Of a stretch of 64,000 nucleotides of DNA, positions 55,601 through 64,000 are shown piece by piece; position 1 is the stretch's first letter, and each line of letters begins with the position of its first letter. Origin of the DNA: CAVOGJ01 sp963695405 (GTDB lineage Bacteria; Planctomycetota; Planctomycetia; Pirellulales; Pirellulaceae); NCBI GenBank assembly GCA_963695405.1, contig CAVOGJ010000022.1, positions 1 through 64,000 on the forward strand, given 5' to 3'. The translations under genes were made by a program, and so were the position numbers. Under the pieces are notes generated by a model, which saw only the letters and a list, made by a program, of their open reading frames with translations, was not told the DNA's origin and did no database searches.

Positions 55601-58600
55601 GTGTTGGTCCCCTGCCAACGGAGGTCACCCCCACCGCGCTTCGTGACCCCAGCCGCCCCCGGATTTCCGATGATGGCGCCGCTGTGATTCAGCAGCGTGC
55701 CGGCAGCCGTGCGAAAAACCCCACCGCCCGATCCAAGGGTGGTCAGTCGGGCCATACTGACGTTGGCCGATGTGTGCAACAAACCGTGATCGAGCGTCAA
55801 CGGACCGATCGTATTCCCGAGGTTGATGTTGTTGTTGATCTCGACCTCACCGGCCAGGATGTTTGTCCCACCCTCGTAACTACTGAAACCGCCAACCAGC
55901 GAGAGGATTCCATCGCCGGATTTTGTGAGCGATCCTACCCCTGTCATATTGCCGGATGCACCCAATTGTGTGCCGGCGTCGACATCGATCGCGCCACTTT
56001 GCGATTTCAGCGAAATCCCGCGAATCATGTTGAAGCTGGCGGTGGTGTTCAACGTGCCGCCATCAAATGTAATGAGGCTCCCCAAGATACCCAGGTTTTC
56101 GGATTGGCTGACTTGCAGGACTCCATCCAGGATGCATGTGCCACCCGTGTACGTATTGATGCCGGTCAACGTCAGTGTGCCTGGGCCGTCTTTCGTCAGT
56201 TTTCCGCCAACGCCGCTGATGATACCTCCGAAACTGTCATTGCCAGAGCTGTTGACGGTCAGCTCTGTCAGTCCGAGCTCGATGTCCCCGTTGCCGGAGA
56301 GTCCCCCGAACGTCATGCTCGTATCTAATTGCAACTGTCCGGCCAGTACACTCATCGGTCCGCCGAAATTGTTGTTGCCTTGCAGGATTAAGGTGCCCAA
56401 ACCGGCTTTCGTCAGTCCGCCGACTCCCGTGACGGCATTCGCAATGGTAAGCGTCGTCGCATCGTCCACATCAAACGTACCGCCTCGCGAATTCAGATTG
56501 ACGCTGCGGGGAATCGTAAAGCTGGCGGTGCTGTTGAGCGTTCCTCCATCGAAGCCCAAGGGCCCGAACGCTAGACCGAGCGGGTTGTCGGATGCCACGC
56601 GGAGGATCCCATCGTTAATGTCGGTACTTGACTGCGAGTAGTTCACCCCGGTCAAGCTTTGCACCCCACTGCCGATCTTCAGCAGGCGACCGGGACCAAA
56701 GATTCGTCCACCGTAATTCCCGTCGCCGTCGGCCGCGCCGAGCGTGAGGTCGCCGCTGCCCAACAACACCGTGCCGTTGCCGAACAGGCCGTCGATCGTG
56801 TCGCTAGTGCCTTTCAAGTCCCAAACGCCCGGGGCATGGACCGTTACGTCAAAGTCGTCTGGCAAGGAACCTGAATCCAACCTGAGCGTGCCCTCCTGGA
56901 CTGTCGTATTCCCCCGATGCGTCGCCGGCATCGATAACAACAAGAGACCATCACCCGACTTGGTCAATTCGCCGCTGCCAACAAGCGATGCGTTGTGCGT
57001 GAGCGTCGCCCCGTCGACATTAATCGTGCCCGCGCCTTGCAATATGACTCGATGGAGATTGGTAAAGTCGCCGGTGGCCAGGAGTGTTCCCGTGGCCAGA
57101 ATGATATCCCCTGAGTTCGCACCGAGCCCACTATTCGAGTCGACCTCGAGGGCACCGGCCGAGATCAGCGTTCCTCCCGTGTACGTATTCCCGCTCGCCA
57201 AAGTGAGTCCACCGGGTCCGGTCTTGCGCAGTTGTCCCGGTCCCGAAATGGTCCCGCTCCCCATGCTGAGGAAGCCGCTGAGGACTTCGACTGTGCCATC
57301 GGCCGGCCCCAGTTCCAGATCACGGTGACTCGTGAATCCGGCGTTGGCACGGAGCGTGCCCCCATCGAGAAGGAGCCCATTGGCGGTCGCGCCGAGGTTA
57401 CCGTTGTTGCTCACAGAGAGCGTTCCGCCGTTGACGGCGATCGCCCCCGAAAACGTGTTCGCTCCGGATAGCTCCAGCACATGCGTCCCCCCCTTCATCA
57501 GCCCACCCGGTTCCGAGATCACCCCGGAAAAAATGCGCGTACCGCCGTTCTCTTGAACGGTGAGTTCGCCGTTGCCGAGCAAGATCGAACCGCCTCCGGC
57601 AATCGAGTCGACTGTCTCGGTCACGCCGTTTAAATCCCAAATTGCACCCGATGATACATTCACATCGGTCACATCCGAGAGCCTACCCGTGGGTGCTTGC
57701 AGACGGAGAATCCCGTCCTCGATGTTGGTGCCTCCGGCATAGGTATTGCTCGCCGTAAGCACAAGCGTACCGGGATCCGCCTTGGTCAATCCGCCGAAGA
57801 TTCCGCTGATGACACCTGACTGCGTCATGGTCTGCCCACCAGTGACGCCGATGACACCGCCCCCATTGGCGAGGTCGATCATGCGGGCATTGGTTGTCGT
57901 CCCCGTGACTTGCAGGCGGGCGCCATTGCCCATGCGGAGCGAACCGAGTCCCAGGTTGTTGCTGGTGGCAATCTGTAGGATTCCACCATCGATCCGGGTG
58001 TCGAAAGTATACGTGTTGTTGCCGCTCAACGTTTGCCGTCCGCTGCCGACTTTTACCAACGCGCCCTGGGATGCAGATCCCGCTTCACTGATGACACCGG
58101 CGAAATCGCCCGAACCGTTGTTGGCGCCGACCGTCAGCGTTCCGCTGCCCAGGAGGACCGAACCGGCCCCTGTCAGGGCGTCAATCGTATCGGACTGGCT
58201 GTTCAAGTCCCAAACCGCGCTAACCAGAACGTCTGAGTTGTCGGGGAGACGGCCGTTGCCGCTCAGCCGAAGTGTCCCATTGTTGACGCGAGTCGCGCCG
58301 GCATAGGTCAGCGGTTGCGTAATCGTCATCGTCCCGGTGCCGGCCTTACCGAAGAATCCTCCCCCGACATTCCCGCTGATCGTTCCAGAAAAAGTCGTCG
58401 ATGTGTTGTCAAAACCGACTTCGAACGTGTTGTTCGTGATGACCTGGCCCGAACCGGCTAGACTACCAAACCCTTCCACTTGGTTGTTTAGCAGCGTCCC
58501 TCCGCCGTTCACGGTGACGCGGGTGGCATTCCCCAGGGCATCCCCCGAGAAGTTGGCAATCTCAAACGTGCCGCCGTCAACCACAATATTGCCACCGAAT

Positions 58601-61020
58601 CCGGCATTGGCCGCGGCGAGCTGATAGGTGCCGCCGCCCGCTTTGCGGAACGTGACGTCGCTGCCGCCGCTGATGGATCCGGTATGGGTGAGCGTTGTGC
58701 CCGAGGCGACATCGAAGGTCCCCGTGGCCGCCATGCCAAATTGCAGGTCGCGGGCCGTCGTGAACGTGCCCGTCGTAGCCAATGATCCGTTGGCCGCTAA
58801 CGTAATATCGCCCGTAGCCGCACCGAGATGATTGTCGGCGGCAACCGAAATCGCACCCCCAAAGATCGCCACGCCATCCGAAAACGCGTTGTTACCGGAC
58901 AGCACCAACGTATGCGAACCCGATTTCGAGAGACTCCCCGATTCGGAGATCACCCCTGAGAACGTCGTGGTGCCGCCGTTCTGGTCGACACTCAGACTGG
59001 CTCCGCCCAGCAAGATACTTCCAGCACCGGAGATCGTGTCCACGAGCTCACTCTGACCGTTCAGATCCCAACTGGCGCCGGCACTGATCGAGACATCGGT
59101 CGAGCTACCGAGACTGCCACCGGAGAGCAGTCGTAGTGTCCCGTCTTGAATTTGCGTGGAACCAGTGTAGCTATTCGGACCACCCAGACTGAGCGTCCCA
59201 TTCCCTTGCTTCGTGATGCCTCCAGCGCCGCTAATCACGCCGGAGTAGGTCGTAGAAAACGCTTGATTCAGCGTCAGCCGGCCACTCGATCCGCCCGTAT
59301 CGACGGTTCCCCCGGTACCACCGAGCGAGGCGACGGTGTCGGTAAACCCATTCAGGTCAAACGTGCCGCCGGTGATCACGAGGTCCGATACATTGCCGAT
59401 CCGATTGGAGGACGCCAGCTCCAGCCTGCCCGACTGCAGGATCGTATCTCCCGAGTAGTTATTGAGCGCGGAGAGAATCATCGTGCCGCCGCCGATCTTG
59501 GTGAGTGAGGCGGTAGTCGTATTGTTCGAGATCACGCCGGTTTGAGTCAGTGTAGCGCCCGTGTCGACATCGATCGTGCCATTGGACAGGAAAAGACCGC
59601 GCCCATTGGCAATCGAATTGGTGACATGAAGTGTTCCTGCCAATACAACCGATCCCGAATTCGCTCCGAGATTGTTGCTATTGGAAACGGTCAGCTCGCC
59701 CGCCGAAACGATCAGCGAGGTAAATTCATTGTTGCCGGACAACGTCAGCGCGTGGCCGCCATTCTTACGAAATGTCCCCGTTCCCACGATATTTCCGCTA
59801 AACGACCGCGCACCGGCCGTTTCGTCCACGGTGAGCGAACCGCCTCCCAAATCGATCGTGCCGCTCCCTGATATAGAATCGACCGTATCGCTAACGCCAT
59901 TCAAATCAAAAGTGGCGGCAGACGAGATGGACACATCTGTCGAGCTGGAAAGGCTCCCGTCCGTTGTTGAATTTTGCAGCCGCAGCGTTCCGCCAGTAAT
60001 GTTGGTGGCTCCCGTATAGTTACTGATCCCCGCGAAGGTAGTTACGCCGCTCTGATTTTTCGTGATGCTCCCCGTCCCGCTGATCACGCCCGAGTAGGTA
60101 AAGTCGGAGGTCGCGCCCAAGGTTAAGGCACCGCTTCCCAATTGGATGTTGCCACTCCCGGTGATCTGGTCGATGTTTTCCGTGAACCCGTTTACGTTGA
60201 ACGTGGTCCCGGAAACCGTCGCGATGTTGACGGCGCTGCCGAGGTTGGAGTTCGAGTCGAGCTGAAGTACGCCATTCGTCAGATTGACTTGCGACAACAC
60301 GGACGATGTCCCGCCGATATGGACCGTCGTGCCCCCCGAAATCGAGAGTGTCGCATTTGAGATAAACGTTTCGCCACTGATGCCACCGTCGAAGAAAATG
60401 TCATTGCCACCCGTTGCCGAAAGTGTCGAGTTATTTAACAAGAAGTGGACGCCGGAGTTGAAATCAAGATCGGCCGTATCCGCATCGAAAGCGACGAATG
60501 ATTCCGCCAGGTCTACGCGGTCGTTGTCAAACGCATGCGTGCTCCCATCACTGTTGCGGATGAAGTGGGTTGAGCAACAGAACGTATTGCCGATGACGAT
60601 CTTGCCGCCAATCAGGGACCAGCTCCCGGTGGCCTGACTGGTGAACGTGAGAGAATCGAGCTTCCAGTCCGTGTCGACATTCGTCACCGAGGCCAGATCC
60701 GACGTCCCACCCGAACCGCGTAGCAAGACGTTCGTGGTTGTTCCGCTTGATTGCGCGACGGGAGGAATCGATCCGATCCAATTGGAGATGTCGCCCCAAT
60801 TATTCGTGAGACCACCGCCAACCCATGTGTAATCGGTTGCCCAACAGCTCGTGACGTTCGGGAGCAACACGAGCCATGCCAAGGCCATCGCGGCCGGCCC
60901 GACCACTAATGTTCGATGCGAAAGGTGCCCGCCTGGTCGCAGCCGAGCCGAAAAGGCTGGCCAGCAAAGCACGCTACGAGTGATAGTAAGCCAAATGGAC
61001 AAGTCGGCGCGGTACAGCAT
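52624..61020 (-). CDS. Giant autotransporter-type beta-strand-repeat protein with dockerin and PEP-CTERM
   Basis: A 2,798-aa exported protein from the ATG at 61020 ('GGAG' 8 bases upstream). Hydrophobic leader, then 'YTWVGGGLTNNWGDISNWI'. The bulk is dozens of passenger-associated beta-strand repeats: 'GSLTKSGDGILSLVGG', 'NTYTGGTxIxxGxLxL', 'GQLPDVTDVTVAxxAxFDLN' and 'DTIDALxGxGxVxLGSGxL', which should stack into a very long right-handed beta-helix. No outer-membrane autotransporter barrel is present. Instead the C-terminus has a dockerin-like segment ('GDFDGNGIYECSDIDQL'), a second ('GDANLDGVVDVSDFNIWN', 'GDFNADGFSDVSDFNLWN') and the sorting tail 'VPEPHGIAMLFVAAAGLL'. It lies divergently from the ECF/kinase pair, 210 bp away. 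Confidence 0.9.
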   Translation of the reverse strand: MLYRADLSIWLTITRSVLCWPAFSARLRPGGHLSHRTLVVGPAAMALAWLVLLPNVTSCWATDYTWVGGGLTNNWGDISNWIGSIPPVAQSSGTTTNVLLRGSGGTSDLASVTNVDTDWKLDSLTFTSQATGSWSLIGGKIVIGNTFCCSTHFIRNSDGSTHAFDNDRVDLAESFVAFDADTADLDFNSGVHFLLNNSTLSATGGNDIFFDGGISGETFISNATLSISGGTTVHIGGTSSVLSQVNLTNGVLQLDSNSNLGSAVNIATVSGTTFNVNGFTENIDQITGSGNIQLGSGALTLGATSDFTYSGVISGTGSITKNQSGVTTFAGISNYTGATNITGGTLRLQNSTTDGSLSSSTDVSISSAATFDLNGVSDTVDSISGSGTIDLGGGSLTVDETAGARSFSGNIVGTGTFRKNGGHALTLSGNNEFTSLIVSAGELTVSNSNNLGANSGSVVLAGTLHVTNSIANGRGLFLSNGTIDVDTGATLTQTGVISNNTTTASLTKIGGGTMILSALNNYSGDTILQSGRLELASSNRIGNVSDLVITGGTFDLNGFTDTVASLGGTGGTVDTGGSSGRLTLNQAFSTTYSGVISGAGGITKQGNGTLSLGGPNSYTGSTQIQDGTLRLLSGGSLGSSTDVSISAGASWDLNGQSELVDTISGAGSILLGGASLSVDQNGGTTTFSGVISESGSLSKSGSHTLVLSGNNAFSDGVAIFGGAISVAADNHLGAATGDITLAANGSLATTGTFTTARDLQFGMAATGTFDVASGTTLTHTGSISGGSDVTFRKAGGGTYQLAAANAGFGGNIVVDGGTFEIANFSGDALGNATRVTVNGGGTLLNNQVEGFGSLAGSGQVITNNTFEVGFDNTSTTFSGTISGNVGGGFFGKAGTGTMTITQPLTYAGATRVNNGTLRLSGNGRLPDNSDVLVSAVWDLNSQSDTIDALTGAGSVLLGSGTLTVGANNGSGDFAGVISEAGSASQGALVKVGSGRQTLSGNNTYTFDTRIDGGILQIATSNNLGLGSLRMGNGARLQVTGTTTNARMIDLANGGGVIGVTGGQTMTQSGVISGIFGGLTKADPGTLVLTASNTYAGGTNIEDGILRLQAPTGRLSDVTDVNVSSGAIWDLNGVTETVDSIAGGGSILLGNGELTVQENGGTRIFSGVISEPGGLMKGGTHVLELSGANTFSGAIAVNGGTLSVSNNGNLGATANGLLLDGGTLRANAGFTSHRDLELGPADGTVEVLSGFLSMGSGTISGPGQLRKTGPGGLTLASGNTYTGGTLISAGALEVDSNSGLGANSGDIILATGTLLATGDFTNLHRVILQGAGTINVDGATLTHNASLVGSGELTKSGDGLLLLSMPATHRGNTTVQEGTLRLDSGSLPDDFDVTVHAPGVWDLKGTSDTIDGLFGNGTVLLGSGDLTLGAADGDGNYGGRIFGPGRLLKIGSGVQSLTGVNYSQSSTDINDGILRVASDNPLGLAFGPLGFDGGTLNSTASFTIPRSVNLNSRGGTFDVDDATTLTIANAVTGVGGLTKAGLGTLILQGNNNFGGPMSVLAGQLQLDTSMTFGGLSGNGDIELGLTELTVNSSGNDSFGGIISGVGGKLTKDGPGTLTLTGINTYTGGTCILDGVLQVSQSENLGILGSLITFDGGTLNTTASFNMIRGISLKSQSGAIDVDAGTQLGASGNMTGVGSLTKSGDGILSLVGGFSSYEGGTNILAGEVEINNNINLGNTIGPLTLDHGLLHTSANVSMARLTTLGSGGGVFRTAAGTLLNHSGAIIGNPGAAGVTKRGGGDLRWQGTNTFAGDIVLEEGRLQVDASGQLGSNANVVRMRGGGLHVLATMENSRAIQLETGSGLNTIEVASGAILTQSGMISDGFLGPPLTLAKVGGGDLLLTVANDYSSPTEIMQGTLRLADGGQLPDVTDVTVATSAVFDLNSVSDAIDALAGSGDVILGSAALTIGADAGGGFFDGLISGPGSFVKVGLGKQTLSTRVIGMGQQIPNTYLSGTQINGGILSVESDGNLGDPAGPLGLDNGELEVEIRGEGGSLTTMRTVTLGPGGGTLDTVGEASATIMGVITGPGSLTKQGLGVMTLMTPNTYGGDTIIDGGLIRLAASGQLPDTSRVEVNVVSSIDIPQGFQLNNVNDTIDGLDGNGEVDLGAATLTIGSAGGDGAFGGTIHGAGGVAKAGAGTQILSGSNSYSGGTDFLGGVLQVPLNQSLGVPIADLSFDGGTLRTTGSFTMTRPTMLAAGSGTLDTTSGVSLTHNGVISGGGGLQKAGDGTLILGASNTYTGPTTISGGVLQLTNVERLDNATDVTVAMTATFDLNSFNETINSLSGSGIVTLGSASLVVGINNGSGDFSGVISGTGDILKEGSGVQTLSGQNNYAGATFVDGGELVLNGGGQIDQSTTVVGFNIGSNGTATMDGTGTTWDLSGNLLIGLDGTGHMNIRNGASMTVEGDVRVGSNNQGPSSAGTLSLDGGTLDNSLGNGVDVINGTLQGQGMVLGDVDNFARLAPGNSAGVLTVNGNVVQSGGASLAIEVGGRDNSNPLQPQFDVLDVTGNLAVDGTLELALLGGFTPSPADTFTVADATLLVGSFTNVLNGSRLNLSGGGSGSFQVNYGPGSPFGSNLLVLSHFEGSGSLLGDFDGNGIYECSDIDQLVSAIAAGSNNAALDLTGDGLVNLADRDAWLAQAGSVNNPSGSPYLLGDANLDGVVDVSDFNIWNGTKFTNVGGWCSGDFNADGFSDVSDFNLWNGNKFQSSNRTAAVPEPHGIAMLFVAAAGLLPRRSRARAVC

Positions 61021-61230
61021 CGTGGGACTCCGGATGGGAGCGTTTGAATGGATTTCTCTCAAGTCCCCAGGACGAGCTGCCCACCGAAACCGAACACCGA
61101 ACAAAATTAAATTTAATCGTCTTTTCTTCTCGACAACGCGACGTTGGTCGTTGGCGGTTGGTATCATGGCTTTTCGACCGACGTCGCGTTCGTTTCGCGA
61201 CGAGAATCCGTCTGTCTGAAAGGTCAAACG

Positions 61231-61908
61231 ATGGCTGAGACCGACTCGGAGCAACCAGGCCGACCTCGGTCCGGGAAACCGGTATCCGTCCGTACCGAAG
61301 ACATCGGAAGTTGGATCGCAGCGGCCCGTGAAGGTGATCGAGTGTCACTGGGTGAGATATTCGCGCAGTGCCGTGGATATCTGCTCGCGATTGCGCACAC
61401 GGAACTTGATGACACACTCCGCGGCAAGCTGGCGGTATCGGATGTGGTCCAGGAGACCTTACTGCGGGCTCAACAGAATTTTGCGGGTTTTCGTGGGAAT
61501 GGCGAAGAGGAGTTGCTCGCTTGGGTTCGACAGATCCTGGCAAATTACATTACGGATGTCCGCCGGTCGTTTCGCGGTGCCAGCAAGCGGGATATCGGCA
61601 GGGAAGTCCGCATCGCCGGGCGACCCGATCAAACCACCTGGCAACTGGAGGGCCTCGCTATCGACTCGGCGACTCCTGGTCGAGCCGCGGCGGGCGCGGA
61701 GGAAGTCGAAAAACTCAAAGATGCCCTGGCGTCGTTGCCGGCGGAGTACCAAACCGTGCTGCGGCTGAGAACTTGGGAACGGCTCCCCTTTGCGGAAGTG
61801 GGTCGTCGCATGGATCGCACGCCCGACGCGGCACGGATGCTCTGGGGACGTGCCGTGCAGCGACTTACGGCTTATTTGCAAGGTCAATCCGATGAAGAGT
61901 CACCGTGA
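61231..61908 (+). CDS. ECF-type RNA polymerase sigma factor
   Basis: A 225-aa sigma factor. Region 2 contains 'DDTLRGKLAVSDVVQETLLR' and 'ELLAWVRQILANYITDVRR'. Region 4 contains 'LASLPAEYQTVLRLRTWERL' and 'PFAEVGRRMDRTPDAARMLW'. The ATG at 61231 follows 'gaaagg'. Its stop overlaps the kinase start (61892), so they are translationally coupled. This is the second ECF/kinase pair in the window, of a different ECF subgroup from the first. Confidence 0.92.
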   Translation: MAETDSEQPGRPRSGKPVSVRTEDIGSWIAAAREGDRVSLGEIFAQCRGYLLAIAHTELDDTLRGKLAVSDVVQETLLRAQQNFAGFRGNGEEELLAWVRQILANYITDVRRSFRGASKRDIGREVRIAGRPDQTTWQLEGLAIDSATPGRAAAGAEEVEKLKDALASLPAEYQTVLRLRTWERLPFAEVGRRMDRTPDAARMLWGRAVQRLTAYLQGQSDEESP

Positions 61909-64000
61909 TTTGGTCAGTCATGAAGACGTCAACGCGATGTTGCGCCGCTTGCTGGAAATCGATGAGCAGCTGGACCAACATTCGACTTCAGGTGCAGCGA
62001 CCACGCAACCGATTGGCAATTCCCCGCCAGCGACTCCGCATCCTGCCGACGTTGCCGCGGAACGGTATCTACATTGGATTGAAGCGCTGCGTGTGACATC
62101 GCCCGAGTTGATCGCCGAGGCCTTCACGAAGGTGCCCTCGGCGGCGAACGAAGCGGCCATTTCTGTCGATCAAGAAGCCGAGTTGCCGTCGGATCCACTG
62201 GAAGGAGGCACGACCCAGATCGGCCGCTTTCGCCTCCTGCGGAAATTGGGTGCGGGCGGTTACGGTGTCGTGTTTCTCGCCCACGATCCGAATTTGAAGC
62301 GACAAGTCGCGCTGAAGGTGCCACGACCAGAGGTCCTCATGACCGGTGATCTGCGGAGGCGATTCTTGCGCGAAGCGGAAGCCGCCGCATCGCTGGACCA
62401 TCCCCACATCGTGCCGGTGTATGAGGCGGGTTCCGCCGGACCGATTTGTTACATCGTGGCGGCTTTTTGTGACGGCTTACCGTTGAACTTGTGGCTTGAG
62501 CAGCGTGGTGGGAGCGCGACGCCGCGACTCGCCGCGCGGCTGATCGCGGCGCTCGCGGATGCGGTACAGCACGCGCATGAGCGGAGCGTATTGCATCGAG
62601 ACATTAAACCCGGCAACATCTTGATGGAGAGGGTCGAGACAGAAACGGATGACGCGATCGTAACAGGTGTCCGCCTCACCGATTTCGGTCTGGCGCGAAT
62701 TGGCGACGAGGCGAGCGACCAAACCGTCTCTGCCGCGATCCTCGGTACGCCGGCTTACATGGCACCGGAACAGGCGGCGGGCCAGCGCGAACGCATTGGG
62801 ATGGCAACCGACGTGTATGCACTGGGAGCAACCCTCTATCACCTGCTCACCGGACGCCCCCCGATCGTGGGTGCGACGCAACTGGAAACGTTATCCGCGA
62901 TTTCCGCCGTGGATCCGATCGAGCCGATGCGTTTGCAAACTGAGGTCCCTCGTGACCTGAATGCCATTTGCGTCAAGTGCCTGGAAAAATCACCCGAACG
63001 AAGATACGCCACCGCTGACGCCTTGCAGGCGGACCTGCAGCGTTTTCTCGCAGGTGAAGCCGTGCTTGCCCGACCGGTCGGTAGTATCCAGCGAACCGCG
63101 AAATGGTGCCGCCGCAATCCGCGGCTTGCCGGGCTGTCCGCAACCGCATGCTTGGCGGTGCTCGTCGCGCTGGCCACCGCCGCGATTGGTTGGTGGTCCA
63201 CATCGCAAGCGCTCGACACCGCGGAACAACGTTACCAAGAGACCAAGGAAGCGATCGACACCTACTTTGTCGCGGTCAGCGAAAATCAGTTATTGTCCGC
63301 GCCGGGTCTCAAGCCATTGCGGCAAGAACTATTGAGCACGGCGCTCAGCTATTATCAGGGGTTCTTACAGCAAAACAGGGACGATCCCCTGCTGCTCGAT
63401 GACCTCCGCGCCGCGCAGGTACGGGTTGGCCAGATCCAGGAAGAGCTGGGTGCGGTTACCGAGGCGAGGGCAGCATTCGAGGATGCACTGCGCCTGGTCA
63501 ATCAACGCTTAGCGGCCAAGCCTTCCGAACCGTCAACATTACTCAAGAAAGGCATGATCCTCCGCAAGCTTGCACTCCTCGATCGCAACAGCGGTCAAGG
63601 AGCGGCAGCGATGTCCCGTATTGACGAGGCGATCGGCATCCATCGGGGACTGATCGACGCTGCATTTCAAGTCGCCAAGAATGAAGAGCAATTAGGATTG
63701 CTGCTCAGCAATCAAGCCAGCGTGATGCAACAGCAAGGCAAGGTGGTCGACGCGGAGCAGGTCTACCAGGAATCGGAGGACATTTTTCAACGACTGGCCA
63801 CTCAATTTCCCCAAACGGCTCGCTGGCGATTTCTTGCGGCCCAATCACGCGGAAATCGGTCCATCATGCAGCGTTTCCAGGGCCAAATTCCCGCATCGCG
63901 GAAACTACTGGAAGAGACGGTTACGATCTACCGTCAATTAACCGCAGAGTATCCAGAAGACATCTCGTATCAGATGAATCTAGGTAAAGCCCTGGCCAAC
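61892..64000 (+). CDS. Serine/threonine protein kinase with TPR-like C-terminus (runs off the window)
   Basis: Open from the ATG at 61892 to the window end (703 codons so far). An N-terminal segment of ~108 residues precedes the kinase domain: 'RFRLLRKLGAGGYGVVFLAH' glycine loop, Lys in 'QVALKVPRPE', 'HRDIKPGNIL', 'LTDFGLARIGD' and 'GTPAYMAPEQ'. A membrane helix ('LAVLVALATAAIGWW') comes near residue 425, then coiled/TPR-like helices ('LGAVTEARAAFEDALRLV'). It overlaps the sigma-factor gene by 17 bp, so the two form one unit, as at 545-5542 but in the opposite orientation. Confidence 0.93.
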   Translation, partial: MKSHRDLVSHEDVNAMLRRLLEIDEQLDQHSTSGAATTQPIGNSPPATPHPADVAAERYLHWIEALRVTSPELIAEAFTKVPSAANEAAISVDQEAELPSDPLEGGTTQIGRFRLLRKLGAGGYGVVFLAHDPNLKRQVALKVPRPEVLMTGDLRRRFLREAEAAASLDHPHIVPVYEAGSAGPICYIVAAFCDGLPLNLWLEQRGGSATPRLAARLIAALADAVQHAHERSVLHRDIKPGNILMERVETETDDAIVTGVRLTDFGLARIGDEASDQTVSAAILGTPAYMAPEQAAGQRERIGMATDVYALGATLYHLLTGRPPIVGATQLETLSAISAVDPIEPMRLQTEVPRDLNAICVKCLEKSPERRYATADALQADLQRFLAGEAVLARPVGSIQRTAKWCRRNPRLAGLSATACLAVLVALATAAIGWWSTSQALDTAEQRYQETKEAIDTYFVAVSENQLLSAPGLKPLRQELLSTALSYYQGFLQQNRDDPLLLDDLRAAQVRVGQIQEELGAVTEARAAFEDALRLVNQRLAAKPSEPSTLLKKGMILRKLALLDRNSGQGAAAMSRIDEAIGIHRGLIDAAFQVAKNEEQLGLLLSNQASVMQQQGKVVDAEQVYQESEDIFQRLATQFPQTARWRFLAAQSRGNRSIMQRFQGQIPASRKLLEETVTIYRQLTAEYPEDISYQMNLGKALAN

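Noticed and set aside
53900..58306. Long plus-strand frames opposite the giant repeat protein
   Set aside because: Pro/Ser-rich antisense translations of the repeats; the minus-strand frame carries clear domain motifs.

Overview
This looks like a chromosome segment of a planctomycete, probably of the Pirellulales. Several lines point there: two ECF-sigma/serine-threonine-kinase pairs, very large secreted repeat proteins carrying dockerin-like 'GDANLDG..DVSDFNxWN' modules and PEP-CTERM tails, a DUF1559 (pilin-like H-X9-DG) gene, an N-terminal 'LEQRLLL' motif, large REP-associated transposases, and low gene density with long intergenic stretches full of short tandem repeats. No rRNA, tRNA or CRISPR array was seen.

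Layout. 0-10 kb: an ECF sigma factor and a giant TPR kinase (minus strand) with an inserted, apparently circularly permuted jelly-roll domain, a small membrane protein, and a secreted FG-GAP/dockerin protein. A 245-bp direct repeat brackets this block. 10.4-18.3 kb: a heavy-metal RND efflux operon (Cys-rich exported protein, adaptor, CzcA-type pump, lipoprotein, truncated CDF transporter). It lies between a HAF/PEP-CTERM pseudogene joined to a serine-recombinase scrap on one side and a second recombinase remnant on the other. 18.2-20.2 kb: a decayed phage replication module (AAA ATPase, DUF669, RusA, helicase). 20.2-24.3 kb: a secreted beta-propeller protein, an intact REP-type transposase and nested tandem repeats. 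24.3-26.4 kb: a MacB-type ABC exporter pair. 26.7-27.4 kb: a dead transposase.

27.4-34.9 kb: the N-acetylglutaminylglutamine amide (NAGGN) osmoprotectant operon (asnO-like amidotransferase, Ngg-like synthetase, M42 peptidase), preceded by an acetamidase pseudogene and an OPT transporter. 35.3-40.7 kb: a PEP-CTERM protein, an exported low-molecular-weight phosphatase, a truncated DUF1559 gene and a GH18 protein whose dockerin/PEP-CTERM tail is frameshifted off. 40.9-41.9 kb: six tandem copies of a ~192-bp repeat, followed by pgi. 44.4-49.3 kb: DUF547, cydAB and a Sua5/TsaC gene. 49.4-52.5 kb: a graveyard of signalling and secretion genes (TerB-like, GspE-like, CheB hybrid kinase, CsrA-REC fusion). 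52.6-64 kb: a 2,798-aa autotransporter-type beta-strand-repeat protein, divergent from a second ECF sigma/kinase pair that runs off the window.

Two themes recur. First, many genes have decayed by losing their middle while keeping both ends (helicase, acetamidase, CheB hybrid, GspE-like, transposase). Second, many intergenic regions carry their own short 'phrase' repeated in tandem; two of these arrays sit directly upstream of REP-type transposase genes, suggesting they are the transposases' recognition sequences.
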